Assembly: GCA_000818945.1 (NCBI GenBank)
Contig: KN805409.1
Span: forward strand, 58,826 to 122,825
DNA: 64,000 nucleotides
Source of the DNA: Schizochytrium sp. CCTCC M209059
Lineage: Eukaryota; Sar; Bigyra; Thraustochytrida; Thraustochytriidae
Direction: 5' to 3'
Of this stretch, positions 27,974-37,241 are shown one piece after another; within the stretch, counting starts at the first letter, position 1, and every line of letters begins with the position of its first letter. The notes beneath the pieces were generated by a model. It ran no database searches. It was not told the DNA's origin and saw nothing but the letters and a program-made list of their open reading frames with translations. The translations under genes and the position numbers were made by a program.

Positions 27974-30037
27974 ATGGCGCCTCCCTCGGTCTTCCGTAAG
28001 AAACTGAAAAAGGTGCAGGAGATGAGGACAGACACACCGGCCATGCTGGACGCCCTCGACGCGCTGGCAGCGTTTTTTCCTCAGGAGAACACGCTCGAGG
28101 CAAGGCGGAACCTGCGCGCAGACCTGGAAACACGCGGCCTGGAGCTCGTCGAGAAATTCGTGGCCGAGTTCGAACCGATCCAGTCGAGCATCGACGTCCT
28201 CAGCCGCAGCGTGGAAGATATTCATCTTGTGTGCGACGACCTCGTCGACCGCCTCGACAAGTGCGCAGAGGAGACGAGCAAATTTAAAGAGCTGACGCAG
28301 GACCTTGCGTCCCGTCGTAGCGACGCTATAGAGAGATCAAAGGTCATGGAGAACTTCTTGAAGCGCTTCAAGCTCACCGATGCCCAGCTCCTGGCTCTCC
28401 GCCAGGGTCCACAAGGGACCGATGGTGGCGCGCTTTTCTTCAGCGCGCTCGAAGATGTCCAGCGGATCCGAACGGAGTGCCAAGCTCTCATTAGCTCACA
28501 ATTCCAGAGCGCGGGGCTTGAACTTTTTGACGCCATGGCCGTCTTCCAGGGCCAAGCGTACGAGCAGCTCTTTGGCTGGGTCCAAAGCCAGTGTGGCCAG
28601 CTCGACCCCGACTTTCCCGATCCGTCGGAAGCACTCAAACGCGGCATTGCTACACTAGCCGAAGCTCCAGCATACTACGATCAAGCCCGCAACTGCATCG
28701 CTGAACATCGATCTGCAGCGATCGCAGCTCGTTTTGCCGCCGCACTCACTCAGGGCGGTGCTGGTGGCGCTGCGCGACCGATTGAGCTGCATGCTCACGA
28801 CCCGCTACGATATGTGGGAGATATGCTGGCGTGGGTGCATCAAGCCATGGCAGTGGAAAAGCGTCTCATCTTTGCGCTCTTTCCCCTTAACCCTCATCCC
28901 AGCGTCGAGGCGCCTCCTACGCTTCAAGACATGGAGAAGGCTGTCACAGGGGAAGCAAGTCTCGAGGGTAGCAAAGAAACCGCCAAGGTGGGCGACTCCG
29001 ACGTCGAGGGGAGTAAAAGCGCCGAAGATAACGAGACCGAGAAAGAAGCAACGCCTCTTGAAAGAAACGTGGCTACGTTAGATATGATCTTTCAGGGCGT
29101 AGCAGGACCACTCGGAGGACGCGTGCGCCAGGTACTTGCCTCGGAGCCAACGCTTCTCGTTGTTTTCAAGATGACTAATCTGCTCGAGTTCTATCAGGGG
29201 ACCCTTGAAAATGTTCTCGCAAGTCCGCGTGCTCTTGCCGTGGAGACCATCGGGGGTCTGCATGCAGCGGCGCAGGAGACCTTTTTCATGTCTGTAAAAG
29301 CACAATGCGACAAACTTCTCGCTGCTCCGCCGGCGTATCCGCGGGATCTCTCCGTCGCTCTTGAGGTCAGCGAGCTCATTCGCAGACTCTCTGATATTCT
29401 AGCCGTGCACGACGAAGCGCTCTCAACGGCGGCGCTTGAGGCGCAAACTGCAGAGGAGCGTGAACGCCGCTTCGCGCCTGTGCTCAACGCCTTCATTGGT
29501 CCGCTCATGCAGGCGTGCCGGCAGAGTGCCTCGGGCCTCGACCGAGCCGATGCTGCTGTCTATATCATCAACAATCTCGTGGCCATGCAAAGCAGTCTCA
29601 CCCGGTATGATTTCACTGTGAGCTGGGTGCAGCGTCTCACCGCCGAAATTGGAGATTGGACCGACCTGCTGGTGAGGGAGCAGGCGGATGCTATTCTGCG
29701 CCGCAGTGGCATGGCTAATAAGATGGAACTTATTGCGCGCGCAGACCCATCACAGCCTCTTGCGCAGCAGCCGGGCATGACGCTCGATGCGCTTCGCGAA
29801 GTCCTCGACAGCTTCTACAAATCCATGTTCTCGCTCGTCATGCCGGAGTTCGACCGCCTCTCCAGCCCTCGACTGCGTGCAAGTGCTCGCAACGCCACGG
29901 CAGGCGCCATTGCCGCGACCTATGAGCAGTTTTACGCTACTTTGCAAGACTTCTCACGCAGCGGTTATCAGCCTGCGCAGCTTTCCAATATTTTACTTCA
30001 TGATCCACAGCAAGTTCGTCAGCTTCTCGACGCGTAG
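27974..30037 (+). CDS. COG6: Conserved oligomeric Golgi complex subunit 6
   Basis: Encodes 687 residues with full-length COG6 similarity. The N-terminal region has the early helical pattern (VAEFEPIQSSIDVLSRSVEDI) and a coiled-coil segment followed by VMENFLKRFKLT. Next comes AYEQLFGWVQSQCGQLD, matching the family 'AYERLYRW.Q.ECR' block, and then an all-helical body to a short C-terminus. COG6 is in lobe B of the COG tethering complex, which mediates retrograde vesicle transport within the Golgi and so supports glycosylation. An acidic insertion of about 45 residues (around 320-365, rich in Glu, Ser and Lys) is probably lineage-specific. The start at 27974 is the first ATG; the frame is open upstream only through a GTG. 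It is single-exon in this genome. Confidence 0.88.
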   Translation: MAPPSVFRKKLKKVQEMRTDTPAMLDALDALAAFFPQENTLEARRNLRADLETRGLELVEKFVAEFEPIQSSIDVLSRSVEDIHLVCDDLVDRLDKCAEETSKFKELTQDLASRRSDAIERSKVMENFLKRFKLTDAQLLALRQGPQGTDGGALFFSALEDVQRIRTECQALISSQFQSAGLELFDAMAVFQGQAYEQLFGWVQSQCGQLDPDFPDPSEALKRGIATLAEAPAYYDQARNCIAEHRSAAIAARFAAALTQGGAGGAARPIELHAHDPLRYVGDMLAWVHQAMAVEKRLIFALFPLNPHPSVEAPPTLQDMEKAVTGEASLEGSKETAKVGDSDVEGSKSAEDNETEKEATPLERNVATLDMIFQGVAGPLGGRVRQVLASEPTLLVVFKMTNLLEFYQGTLENVLASPRALAVETIGGLHAAAQETFFMSVKAQCDKLLAAPPAYPRDLSVALEVSELIRRLSDILAVHDEALSTAALEAQTAEERERRFAPVLNAFIGPLMQACRQSASGLDRADAAVYIINNLVAMQSSLTRYDFTVSWVQRLTAEIGDWTDLLVREQADAILRRSGMANKMELIARADPSQPLAQQPGMTLDALREVLDSFYKSMFSLVMPEFDRLSSPRLRASARNATAGAIAATYEQFYATLQDFSRSGYQPAQLSNILLHDPQQVRQLLDA

Positions 30038-30440
30038 TCTTAATAACGACAGACTGTCTCCTTCTGTTCGTGATGTATCTCGACCTCTTCTTTTCATACC
30101 ATAAGCTTTTCTTGCTCAAAAGCAATTTATAATCATCATGGGTACTCACACCTTCTTTTTGGCCCAAGAATAGCAGAAGTCAAAGGCTCTTTTAATGCGT
30201 TGAATTGGTTGGCAGTGCAGTGAAGAATTGGGATCACAATTTGAAGACTCTCTTTCCGTGTCGCAACATCTAGGCCTACTTCGACTTATTACGCACATAT
30301 ATGTGTATCGAAGGGGGGTGCGCGTGCGTACCCCTTGTTGAATGGTCTGCGCTGCGAATACAGAGAGACAGAGACAGAGAGGGAAAGAGAGAGAGAGAGA
30401 CTGCAAGCACGCAAGCAAACCTCTTCATGTCTTTGGCACG
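30038..30440. other. Tandem spacer, upstream of DUF3128 gene
   Basis: Contains a palindromic TAGGCCTA at 30271-30278 and an AG-rich run (about 30360-30400) before the ATG at 30441. No gene is seen. Confidence 0.5.
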
Positions 30441-30998
30441 ATGAGCGACGACAAAGAAGGTCAGGAGATCCCGCTGGCAACGGCCAATGGCCCGGCCGCA
30501 ACTGCCGCCGTTCCCGCGCCATCCAGAGAGCTCTTGGATGAAGAACGGGCGGTGGAGATTGGCGCCAAAACAGATTGCGTCAAGCATCTCGACGCGCTCA
30601 TGTTCTGCTACAGCCCAGCCAACCAGGTAGGTGACAATGTCAGAGTGATTTGGAAACGGGGTGGTCTGCAGCGATGATTTATTGCTACTTTCGCAGCGTC
30701 TTTACGTGAAAGTGTATGACGTCTTTGCCAAATTGCGAAAGCTGACGCGAATGTCATGAAACCTGATGATTGAACGGCCTACAAACATCTTTAGGTGTCG
30801 ACTTACTACCAGCGCGGTAGCGTGGACGACTGCCAGCAAATGCAGTCGAACCTTTTCAAATGTCTAAAGATCAAAATGCACCGCACTGCACAGGAGAAAG
30901 AGAATTTATTAAAGGAAATCACAGGCACCGAGGATTTCTCGCCCACCGCAGACATTTGGGACTTCCGGGAAAATCCTAGCGCTGTGTGGAGAGCGTAG
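30441..30998 (+). CDS. Twin-CX9C DUF3128 (EMI1-like) protein (2 exons)
   Basis: Exon 1 is 30441-30626 (62 codons, donor GTAGGT). The intron is 30627-30794 and exon 2 is 30795-30998. The 129-residue product carries a DUF3128 domain with two CX9C motifs: Cys-VKHLDALMF-Cys in exon 1 and Cys-QQMQSNLFK-Cys in exon 2. This coiled-coil-helix-coiled-coil-helix pattern usually marks proteins oxidised by Mia40 in the mitochondrial intermembrane space. YYQRGSVDDC and the terminal WDFRENPSAVW are also typical of the DUF3128/EMI1 family. The N-terminal 40 residues are Ala/Pro-rich. The joined frame is phase 0. The molecular role of the family is not well defined, so a mitochondrial function is inference from the motif. 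Confidence 0.85.
30627..30794 (+). other. Intron of DUF3128 gene
   Basis: 168 bases with a GTAGGT donor and a CATCTTTAG acceptor, phase 0. It separates the two CX9C motifs. Confidence 0.85.
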
Positions 30999-31140
30999 TG
31001 TGGCGCTATGTAGCTGAAGGGCGAAAAAAAAAGGAAAATTATGTGCTCAAGATCAGACTAGACCAGACCAGACCGGACCAGGAATGAATGAAAACAAACA
31101 CCGAGTAGAGGTCCCTTCTTTCTCGTTATTGCTCTCCCTC

Positions 31141-31197
31141 TTCTTTTTCTTCTTTTTCTTCTTTTTCTTCTTTTTCTTCTTTTTCTTCTTTTTCTTC
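31141..31197 (+). repeat. TTCTTTTTC 9-base minisatellite
   Basis: About six tandem copies of the 9-base unit TTCTTTTTC lie in the 283-base convergent spacer between the DUF3128 and K+ channel genes. Confidence 0.92.
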
Positions 31198-31281
31198 ATT
31201 ATCACCCTTCGTTTGTTTCTAAATCAGGTCGGGTCAAGTTCGATCACGTTATTGTTTTTGTCCCATGTTCGTTTTGGACAA

Positions 31282-34200
31282 TCATGCTTGTGTCTCCTCG
31301 TCGCCCCCGTTTGAACTGTCCGCCCGAATACTTTGCAATAAGACGCGCATTTCGCTCGAGAGCGAAGCAAGCTCTGTACGCATCTCGGATTGAAAAGAGC
31401 TGAGCGCGGCCTTGATTTCGTCGTCGTCGGGCTCGTCATCAACGTCGACGTGCGTTTCGCCTTCTCCGAGAATCTCTTGCGAGAAAATGCGAGAATTTCG
31501 AGAAGAAATTCTCGACGAAGTCGAGCCTCGTCTTGACACCGAGAGTCGACGCGAAGACGGGCCCTTGGACACGACGCTCTCGTCCACTGTGTCGAGGGAT
31601 GGTTCCGGGTTAGATGACGAGGGGCCTTCGCTTTTTAGGCCTTCATCCCCTAAAAGATTGCGCTGGCTTACTCGCTGGACTGGTGGTTCACGGGAAAGCA
31701 CAAAGACCTTGTCGATGCGCTTGATCTCCATGTCGCGCGGGGGATTCGTCACCACGTAGGGCATGACGTTTTGACGCTCCGTCAAGACACCGCGGCGGAG
31801 ACCGAGCGGGATGATTTCCTGCTTATTCAGATAGCCAACCAAGTCTCCGTAAGTCTTGTTGTGCAGCTCAGGGGGAACGGGAATCATGTGTAATTCACTG
31901 CTGTGAATCGCGTTTGCGACTAGATGGCCGGTTTCTTGTTGCCAGCGAGACGCGGACTCCGGATTTTGGCCAATGACAAGCTGATGCAAAATGTCAATGA
32001 GCTTGTGGTTGTAGTAGGATTGCCCCGAGAGCGTATCAAGGACAGATGACGTGTAAATCTGGCCGGCAGCAAATGGAGGGACGTACATGTACCGATCCGA
32101 AGCCTTGATACCGCAGGACCGCAGCTTGTCTTCATCCGCCAAGTACGAAATGTTTGTCTGTACGGCCAACTCGACGTTGATTTGCACATCTGGGCAGTCT
32201 TTGGCAATGATTGAATACGCAAACACAGAGTCTGCATCGACGAGAGCTTCGCTCGGCATTTGACCAAGTTCGTTCACCTTGGCAAAGAGTACAGCGCGAG
32301 AGGCATGCCGGATGCTCACGCGACGCAAATCATGCACATCCAGCGACGATCCTTGCATAAAGTAAAGCTCATCAAATCGTGCAATTGCCTGCCACTCTTG
32401 CTCGCTGGGAACACGAGTATGTACAACAACAATCGGAACAATCTCCCCGAGCTTTTTTCGCCGAAGGGGTAAGACAAAGTTGTACAGCTGCGAGACTTCT
32501 CCAAATACGACAATGTGCTTATTGAAGTCTGGTCCGCACGACGAAAGCTGACGCTCCTCCAGCGTTGACGGCTCTTCGGCGGCATAAAACTCGCGATGAA
32601 GCCCCTCTCTCGCTCGAAAGCTCATGCTGTGCCGCGCTTGGCCAAGCATCTGGGAAGAAAATTCCCGGCCTGACGCTGGCGCCATGTCCTCATTGTTGTC
32701 AATTCTCAGCAGACGCTGCGATACATTGAGAGGTCTGCCGCTGCCCCCATTTTGGCTCATCTCGCTTCCAATAAGGCTGGTCGAGCTTCCTCGAGAGAAT
32801 CCAGCAAAGAGTCTCGGGAGATGCGCACTCATGCTCATTCTCGTACGATCATTTTTTGGCTGAGGGGGAGGAAAACCTTCTTGGTCGGCGGTGTTGAGGG
32901 TGATGTTTTGAAAGACCTTGTCACGGATTTCTTCCGTGACCTTATCCGAAGCGCTAATGACCAACGCCTCGTCCAGATCCCCGGCAAGGACAATTGCAAA
33001 GATGGCAAGCTCGGGCACAGCATGTGGAATCACGAAGCGGCCTGGATTCAACGCCACATATGAGCCAGCTCGTACATGCGCAAGCTCCAGTGCAAAAACC
33101 AGCACTCCTGTCGCGAGATAGACTTCTTCTGCCATGGATGAAAAGGGCAGTCCCTGTAGATATTCGGAGAGCTCGATACGATACATTTCATAGCCGACAC
33201 CTTCGGCATATTCATGAAGCCAGGGTGCTTCGTTGCTCGAAAGCGTAGGTTCCTCGCTTGAGGCCACGAGATTGTTAATCATCGTCGTCAACCCGGGCAC
33301 AAGACAGCTTTTGGCCATGATGTTGTTTTTAATCTCATCAATGCAGACGAGCTGGGTGTGGCACAGATCATGGTGTCCTATTTGGCGTCGCGAGGACTCA
33401 AAGAGTCTCCTGCTCTCAGACTGCAAAAGCTGAATGCAGAGTGTTGGCTTCTTCGTTCGTCGACGAAGCATTGGTCCTGGGAGACTTGGAACGCTGCTCT
33501 CCTTCGACAGACTCGCCTCGCCCGCCGGCTCATGTGAACCGCATCGCTTCTGCAGGTATCGATGGACAGAAAGCGCGCGCAAAATACAGCTCGCGTCATC
33601 GTGCTGAGGAATTCGAGAGTGCTTGTTCGTAAGCAGAAAAATGCCTTCAGCGTCTTCCAGGGCGGCCCGCGAAAGGTCGCGGTCAAGCATGACGGTACCA
33701 TCGAGGTAGGTGATCATATACGCAAATCTTGGGTCGCTGAGCAAAGAGCGAATCTCGGGCGAAGGAAGGCCCTCCCCAATGATGACTGCGCCCTGGTTCG
33801 TGTTTCCATGATCGGGGTGAAAAAATTCGCGAAAGAAGTCGAGAATGGCCCGTCCATGCACGTCGCCCGAAACTACGATATGAGACGTCTGCCCCTTGCG
33901 GTTATACGACTGTCGCGCGTAGACCGACGTCATCGCCATGAGCGCCACAAGCTTGTTTGTCTGCTTAGGGACGAGAATAACCGTAGTGCACATCATTCCC
34001 ATAATGACGGCGCGTCCCAGCATCGTTTCAGGCACAACGTCGCCGTACCCTACGGTTGTAATTGTTGTGACAATGAGGTAGTTGATGTCAAAAAACGATT
34101 TGTGATTCATTTCTGCGCCGTTTTGCCACAAGGCCTCTGTGTTCTCCACAAGATGCAAAACCCCAGATGCAAAGAAAATCAGATAGAGAACTGAGAGCGT

Positions 34201-34869
34201 CATTGTGTACACCTGTCTCAAGATCTCGGACTCCACAAAGGCTAAAAGTCGGCTTGTTCGCACTAAGCGAAAGACCCGAAGCACTCGGAGTAAGCACACA
34301 ACTGTCAAGGGCGAAATTTTTTTCCGAAGATCGCACACTGTGTACATGTCGTTCAGCAGCATGTACTCGCAAAGGAATCCTGGTAACGTTGTGGAGAGTT
34401 CGATGATACCTTGCGCGCTCACAATGAAAACGAGGCGCTTGTGGGCCACAAAAAAGTGCAATACAAAGTCGACAGCAAAGACAAAGCTGAGGCATAAGTC
34501 AGCCATGACGAAGTTTCGCAAGGTTCCATTCCTTTCGTTGGAAATTGACAAGGTGCAGTCCTGCCTACTCCACACATATGTTTCTGCCACGTAGAGCGCG
34601 CAAGCGGTGATTGTAAGGATCGCGTTGGCCGCGTCGAGCAGCATACCACTCCGAGAGGTTGCGAGGGCATATTCGAGTCTCTCGCGAAATGTGCTTGAGC
34701 TTGCCGACGATTCACGAAGCTCGTCCTGGAACTTGCGTAGCTGGTCATGAGACGTCGAGGTTATCACCTTCAAGACGTCCTCGTTCTCAGTGGCGACCTC
34801 CTTGCCATCCGCCCCATACTGCAACGCGGGGTCGACCTTTGAGGACCGCGAGCTTCGTTTTCGGAGCAT
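31282..34869 (-). CDS. Slo-type (BK-like) K+ channel with two RCK domains
   Basis: A 1195-residue channel. S1 is at about 79-98, S2 120-142, S3 147-166 and S4 about 187-211 (VVCLLRVLRVFRLVRTSRLLAF, Arg-rich). S5 is at 219-241. The pore has the K+ filter TVGYGD (272-277) and S6 reaches about 311. RCK1 begins near 328 (SHIVVSGDVHGRAILDFFREF). RCK2 starts with KHIVVFGEVSQLYNFVLPLR and contains the PPFAAGQIYTSSVLDTL block that aligns with the post-bowl segment of BK channels. The C-terminal YGDLVGYLNKQ and VVTNPP also match BK. Such channels open with voltage and intracellular ligands (Ca2+, Na+ or H+). There is no poly-Asp calcium bowl before PPFAAG and no extra S0 segment, so the layout is closer to Slo2. 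The 120-residue C-terminal tail is Ser/Arg-rich, then acidic. Confidence 0.88.
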   Translation of the reverse strand: MLRKRSSRSSKVDPALQYGADGKEVATENEDVLKVITSTSHDQLRKFQDELRESSASSSTFRERLEYALATSRSGMLLDAANAILTITACALYVAETYVWSRQDCTLSISNERNGTLRNFVMADLCLSFVFAVDFVLHFFVAHKRLVFIVSAQGIIELSTTLPGFLCEYMLLNDMYTVCDLRKKISPLTVVCLLRVLRVFRLVRTSRLLAFVESEILRQVYTMTLSVLYLIFFASGVLHLVENTEALWQNGAEMNHKSFFDINYLIVTTITTVGYGDVVPETMLGRAVIMGMMCTTVILVPKQTNKLVALMAMTSVYARQSYNRKGQTSHIVVSGDVHGRAILDFFREFFHPDHGNTNQGAVIIGEGLPSPEIRSLLSDPRFAYMITYLDGTVMLDRDLSRAALEDAEGIFLLTNKHSRIPQHDDASCILRALSVHRYLQKRCGSHEPAGEASLSKESSVPSLPGPMLRRRTKKPTLCIQLLQSESRRLFESSRRQIGHHDLCHTQLVCIDEIKNNIMAKSCLVPGLTTMINNLVASSEEPTLSSNEAPWLHEYAEGVGYEMYRIELSEYLQGLPFSSMAEEVYLATGVLVFALELAHVRAGSYVALNPGRFVIPHAVPELAIFAIVLAGDLDEALVISASDKVTEEIRDKVFQNITLNTADQEGFPPPQPKNDRTRMSMSAHLPRLFAGFSRGSSTSLIGSEMSQNGGSGRPLNVSQRLLRIDNNEDMAPASGREFSSQMLGQARHSMSFRAREGLHREFYAAEEPSTLEERQLSSCGPDFNKHIVVFGEVSQLYNFVLPLRRKKLGEIVPIVVVHTRVPSEQEWQAIARFDELYFMQGSSLDVHDLRRVSIRHASRAVLFAKVNELGQMPSEALVDADSVFAYSIIAKDCPDVQINVELAVQTNISYLADEDKLRSCGIKASDRYMYVPPFAAGQIYTSSVLDTLSGQSYYNHKLIDILHQLVIGQNPESASRWQQETGHLVANAIHSSELHMIPVPPELHNKTYGDLVGYLNKQEIIPLGLRRGVLTERQNVMPYVVTNPPRDMEIKRIDKVFVLSREPPVQRVSQRNLLGDEGLKSEGPSSSNPEPSLDTVDESVVSKGPSSRRLSVSRRGSTSSRISSRNSRIFSQEILGEGETHVDVDDEPDDDEIKAALSSFQSEMRTELASLSSEMRVLLQSIRADSSNGGDEETQA

Positions 34870-35830
34870 TTGACTTGTGTTCTCGCAGGCTTATCGCGTC
34901 TCGACGCTTCGGACGAGGGCGCAGCGAAGCAGCACGTGTAGCTACCGGCGCCAGCCTGCGGCGTCCTTGCCTGCCGGCTGCTGATGCGTGCTCTCGCCGT
35001 AGCGCCACGGCGCACACGCGCGACGGCGCACACGCGCGACGGCGCACACGCGCTCTCTGCCGCTGTTTTGTTATGAATGGGCGTGGTGCAAAGCAAAGGG
35101 AACGATACACGGGTTCGTTCGCCCCGCATCCGACCAAATTTGTCTGGTGGTGCGTTCGTGTTCGGAGCAGGCACGTAAGCTAACTCGTAGGCAACCAGGC
35201 AAGTAGGCAACGCGGCTCGTTGCAATACTTACACGCGAGTATGACGTCAACCATGCCAACGAGCCGTTGAAATTCAAAACATTTTTGGAAATAAATTACC
35301 CTACCTTCATTTACGCCTAGGCAGGCCTAGACATGCGCTAAGGCCCAGGCACACCAGGACTCATACCAGGTGTCTCACACGGTGTGCACGGCAGTTGCGG
35401 TATGCTAGGTCTGAAATACGCGGACCCCGCTTGCTTTGTGGCGAGGGACCACCCTCCATGGAGGCTAGGTTAGGACCCGTGAGCTTGGATTGCAGCTTGC
35501 TGGGCTCGACAACGTTCCGCAAGCAAACAAGCAAACACGCAGACATGCAAAGAAGGAAAAGGAAGGAGCTGGAGCTGTCCACAAAAATTGATCCGAAGCT
35601 TTCCATCAGTGTAAAGGCCCCTAACTTGAGTCGCTTTAAAAAGTGGATTCCGCGCGAAAACGAGACGTCTTGATAGGCATGAAGGCAGAGATGGGCTCCG
35701 GCCGAAGCTCATCCATGTTTGCTCGCGCGCGCACGCGTGCGCATTTTCCCTCGCCCAGACCCGATTCCGCGTCGCGTCTCGCAGGACGGCGACTCTGAGC
35801 GACCGACTCGCTGACAGACTCGAGGAGACG
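34870..35830. other. Divergent promoter region, K+ channel / TPPP-like
   Basis: Contains a triplicated 16-base unit (35009-35053), TAGGC palindromes (35317-35332), a CAAG run (about 35519-35538) and GCGCGC sequence at about 35723-35742. Small reading frames (for example 35395-35673) have no domain and are not called. Confidence 0.5.
35009..35053 (+). repeat. 16-base tandem repeat, 3 copies
   Basis: The unit GGCGCACACGCGCGAC is present twice exactly, plus a third partial copy, about 140 bases upstream of the K+ channel start codon. Confidence 0.85.
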
Positions 35831-37072
35831 ATGCTGGCGTCAGAGCCGGCTGCAAACGAGCGCAAGCGCGAGCAGCTTAAAAGCATGCTGATACAACTGC
35901 CTCAGGAAGGCGGCATGGAGGATTGCAAGCCGCTCGCATCGAAGCAAGATCTCCATTTTGACTGGGACAAGGCGCACCTCCAGCTTTGGAACACGTTCAC
36001 TCATTACGCTATTCATGGCGACGCCCTGCAGCCTAATCGTCTCCGTGCCTATGAATTTACCAAGTTTGCTCGCGATTGCGGCATCCTGAACGACGCCGGA
36101 AATGAGCCAGCGGCGGACTCCGAGGCAAGCTTGCTTCGCGTCGCCGATATTAACGTTCTCATCTCTGCAGAGGTGGGCAAACGTAGCGCATCATCCAAGC
36201 AGACCGCGGCGCAATCAACGAAGATGCATGGGTCTCGAAGAATGACGTTTCAAGCTTTTCTAAACGTTGTCCTCAAGATTGCTCTTCGCCTGTTCCCCGA
36301 CGCTTCGAGTGCTGAGACGGCGCTTAGACTCTTTGTGCAATCCAAGTTGTGGCGAGCACAGCATAGAGATCCTCTACCCATCGCATCTGTGTTCCAGGAC
36401 GTGGAAGTTCGCAAGCTACTCATGCGCTTCGAGTCTGCACTTCGACCCATCTTCCACTTTTACGCGTCGGCAGCCGAACGCGAGGTCAACCAAACCAGCG
36501 GAAATGGAAAGGCCTGCCCAAAGTCTCCCACGGGATCCTTTCGAACGATCGCAGGTACGGGCAACCGCATGAGAGACGAGCTAAGCTATCAATCGTTCAT
36601 TGAGCTCGCCAAAGACTTTGGCCTTGGTGCTTCGGCTCTCCTGTCAATGCAATCACTCGGAGAGGCTTTTCTCGCATCGATTGACTATCATGCGTATCAC
36701 GACAAGGTGCCCAAGATGCTGTACGAAGAATTTATTGAGGCGTTGGTGCGCTGTGCCTTGACCATCGGCCGTGTAGCTCACGAGGGAGCAACGTTGGCGG
36801 ATAAATTGAAGCATCTCCTGCTTATCATGTGGAAGGCTATGACCAAACGGAACCAGGTCGCAAGCGCCGTGGAAAATCACTTTGTGCGAACGACGTATGC
36901 CGCTGACCTGCTAGAGGGCGTCCGTATCTTTAATATCCGCTTTTCGGAACTTTGGGCTGCTGACGGTCATCGCGATTACCTGTCGCCGCTTCCTGATGAG
37001 GTCCCGGATGCTTTTGACCTCGTACAGCGTCTACGCACCGCTTCTGCCACAGCCCATCTTAGGCTCTATTAG
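35831..37072 (+). CDS. p25-alpha/TPPP-like protein
   Basis: A 413-residue protein. Residues about 48-165 match the p25-alpha (tubulin polymerization-promoting protein) domain. FTHYAIHGD corresponds to the family FRRFAxHGD, EFTKFARDCGIL to the KLCKDC block, ADINVLISAEVGKRS to TDVDIVFxKVK, and MTFQAFLNVVLKIALRLFP to the final INYEEFKxALxELAxKRF helix. A Lys/Ser/Thr-rich insertion separates the last two blocks. A second related helical unit (about 245-315, LSYQSFIELAKDFGL...MLYEEFIEALVRCAL) suggests a tandem duplication. TPPP proteins bind microtubules and occur mainly in organisms with cilia. The terminal 90 residues are helical and unassigned. The start is the first ATG. It is convergent with the SH3 gene, 169 bases apart. 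Confidence 0.65.
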   Translation: MLASEPAANERKREQLKSMLIQLPQEGGMEDCKPLASKQDLHFDWDKAHLQLWNTFTHYAIHGDALQPNRLRAYEFTKFARDCGILNDAGNEPAADSEASLLRVADINVLISAEVGKRSASSKQTAAQSTKMHGSRRMTFQAFLNVVLKIALRLFPDASSAETALRLFVQSKLWRAQHRDPLPIASVFQDVEVRKLLMRFESALRPIFHFYASAAEREVNQTSGNGKACPKSPTGSFRTIAGTGNRMRDELSYQSFIELAKDFGLGASALLSMQSLGEAFLASIDYHAYHDKVPKMLYEEFIEALVRCALTIGRVAHEGATLADKLKHLLLIMWKAMTKRNQVASAVENHFVRTTYAADLLEGVRIFNIRFSELWAADGHRDYLSPLPDEVPDAFDLVQRLRTASATAHLRLY

Positions 37073-37241
37073 AAAACTTCACATTTCAAGCTCTACCATT
37101 TTCTTACTTTACACAGCGCACCCTCATGTGACATTTTACGTTGTTGCTCTTGCGATTCAGTTAAATTTGGGATATTGCAATTGTATGCACGTTGCGCACG
37201 AGAATCTCCCCAGCGCCAGCGCAGGGCAAGGTCGTCTCTTC

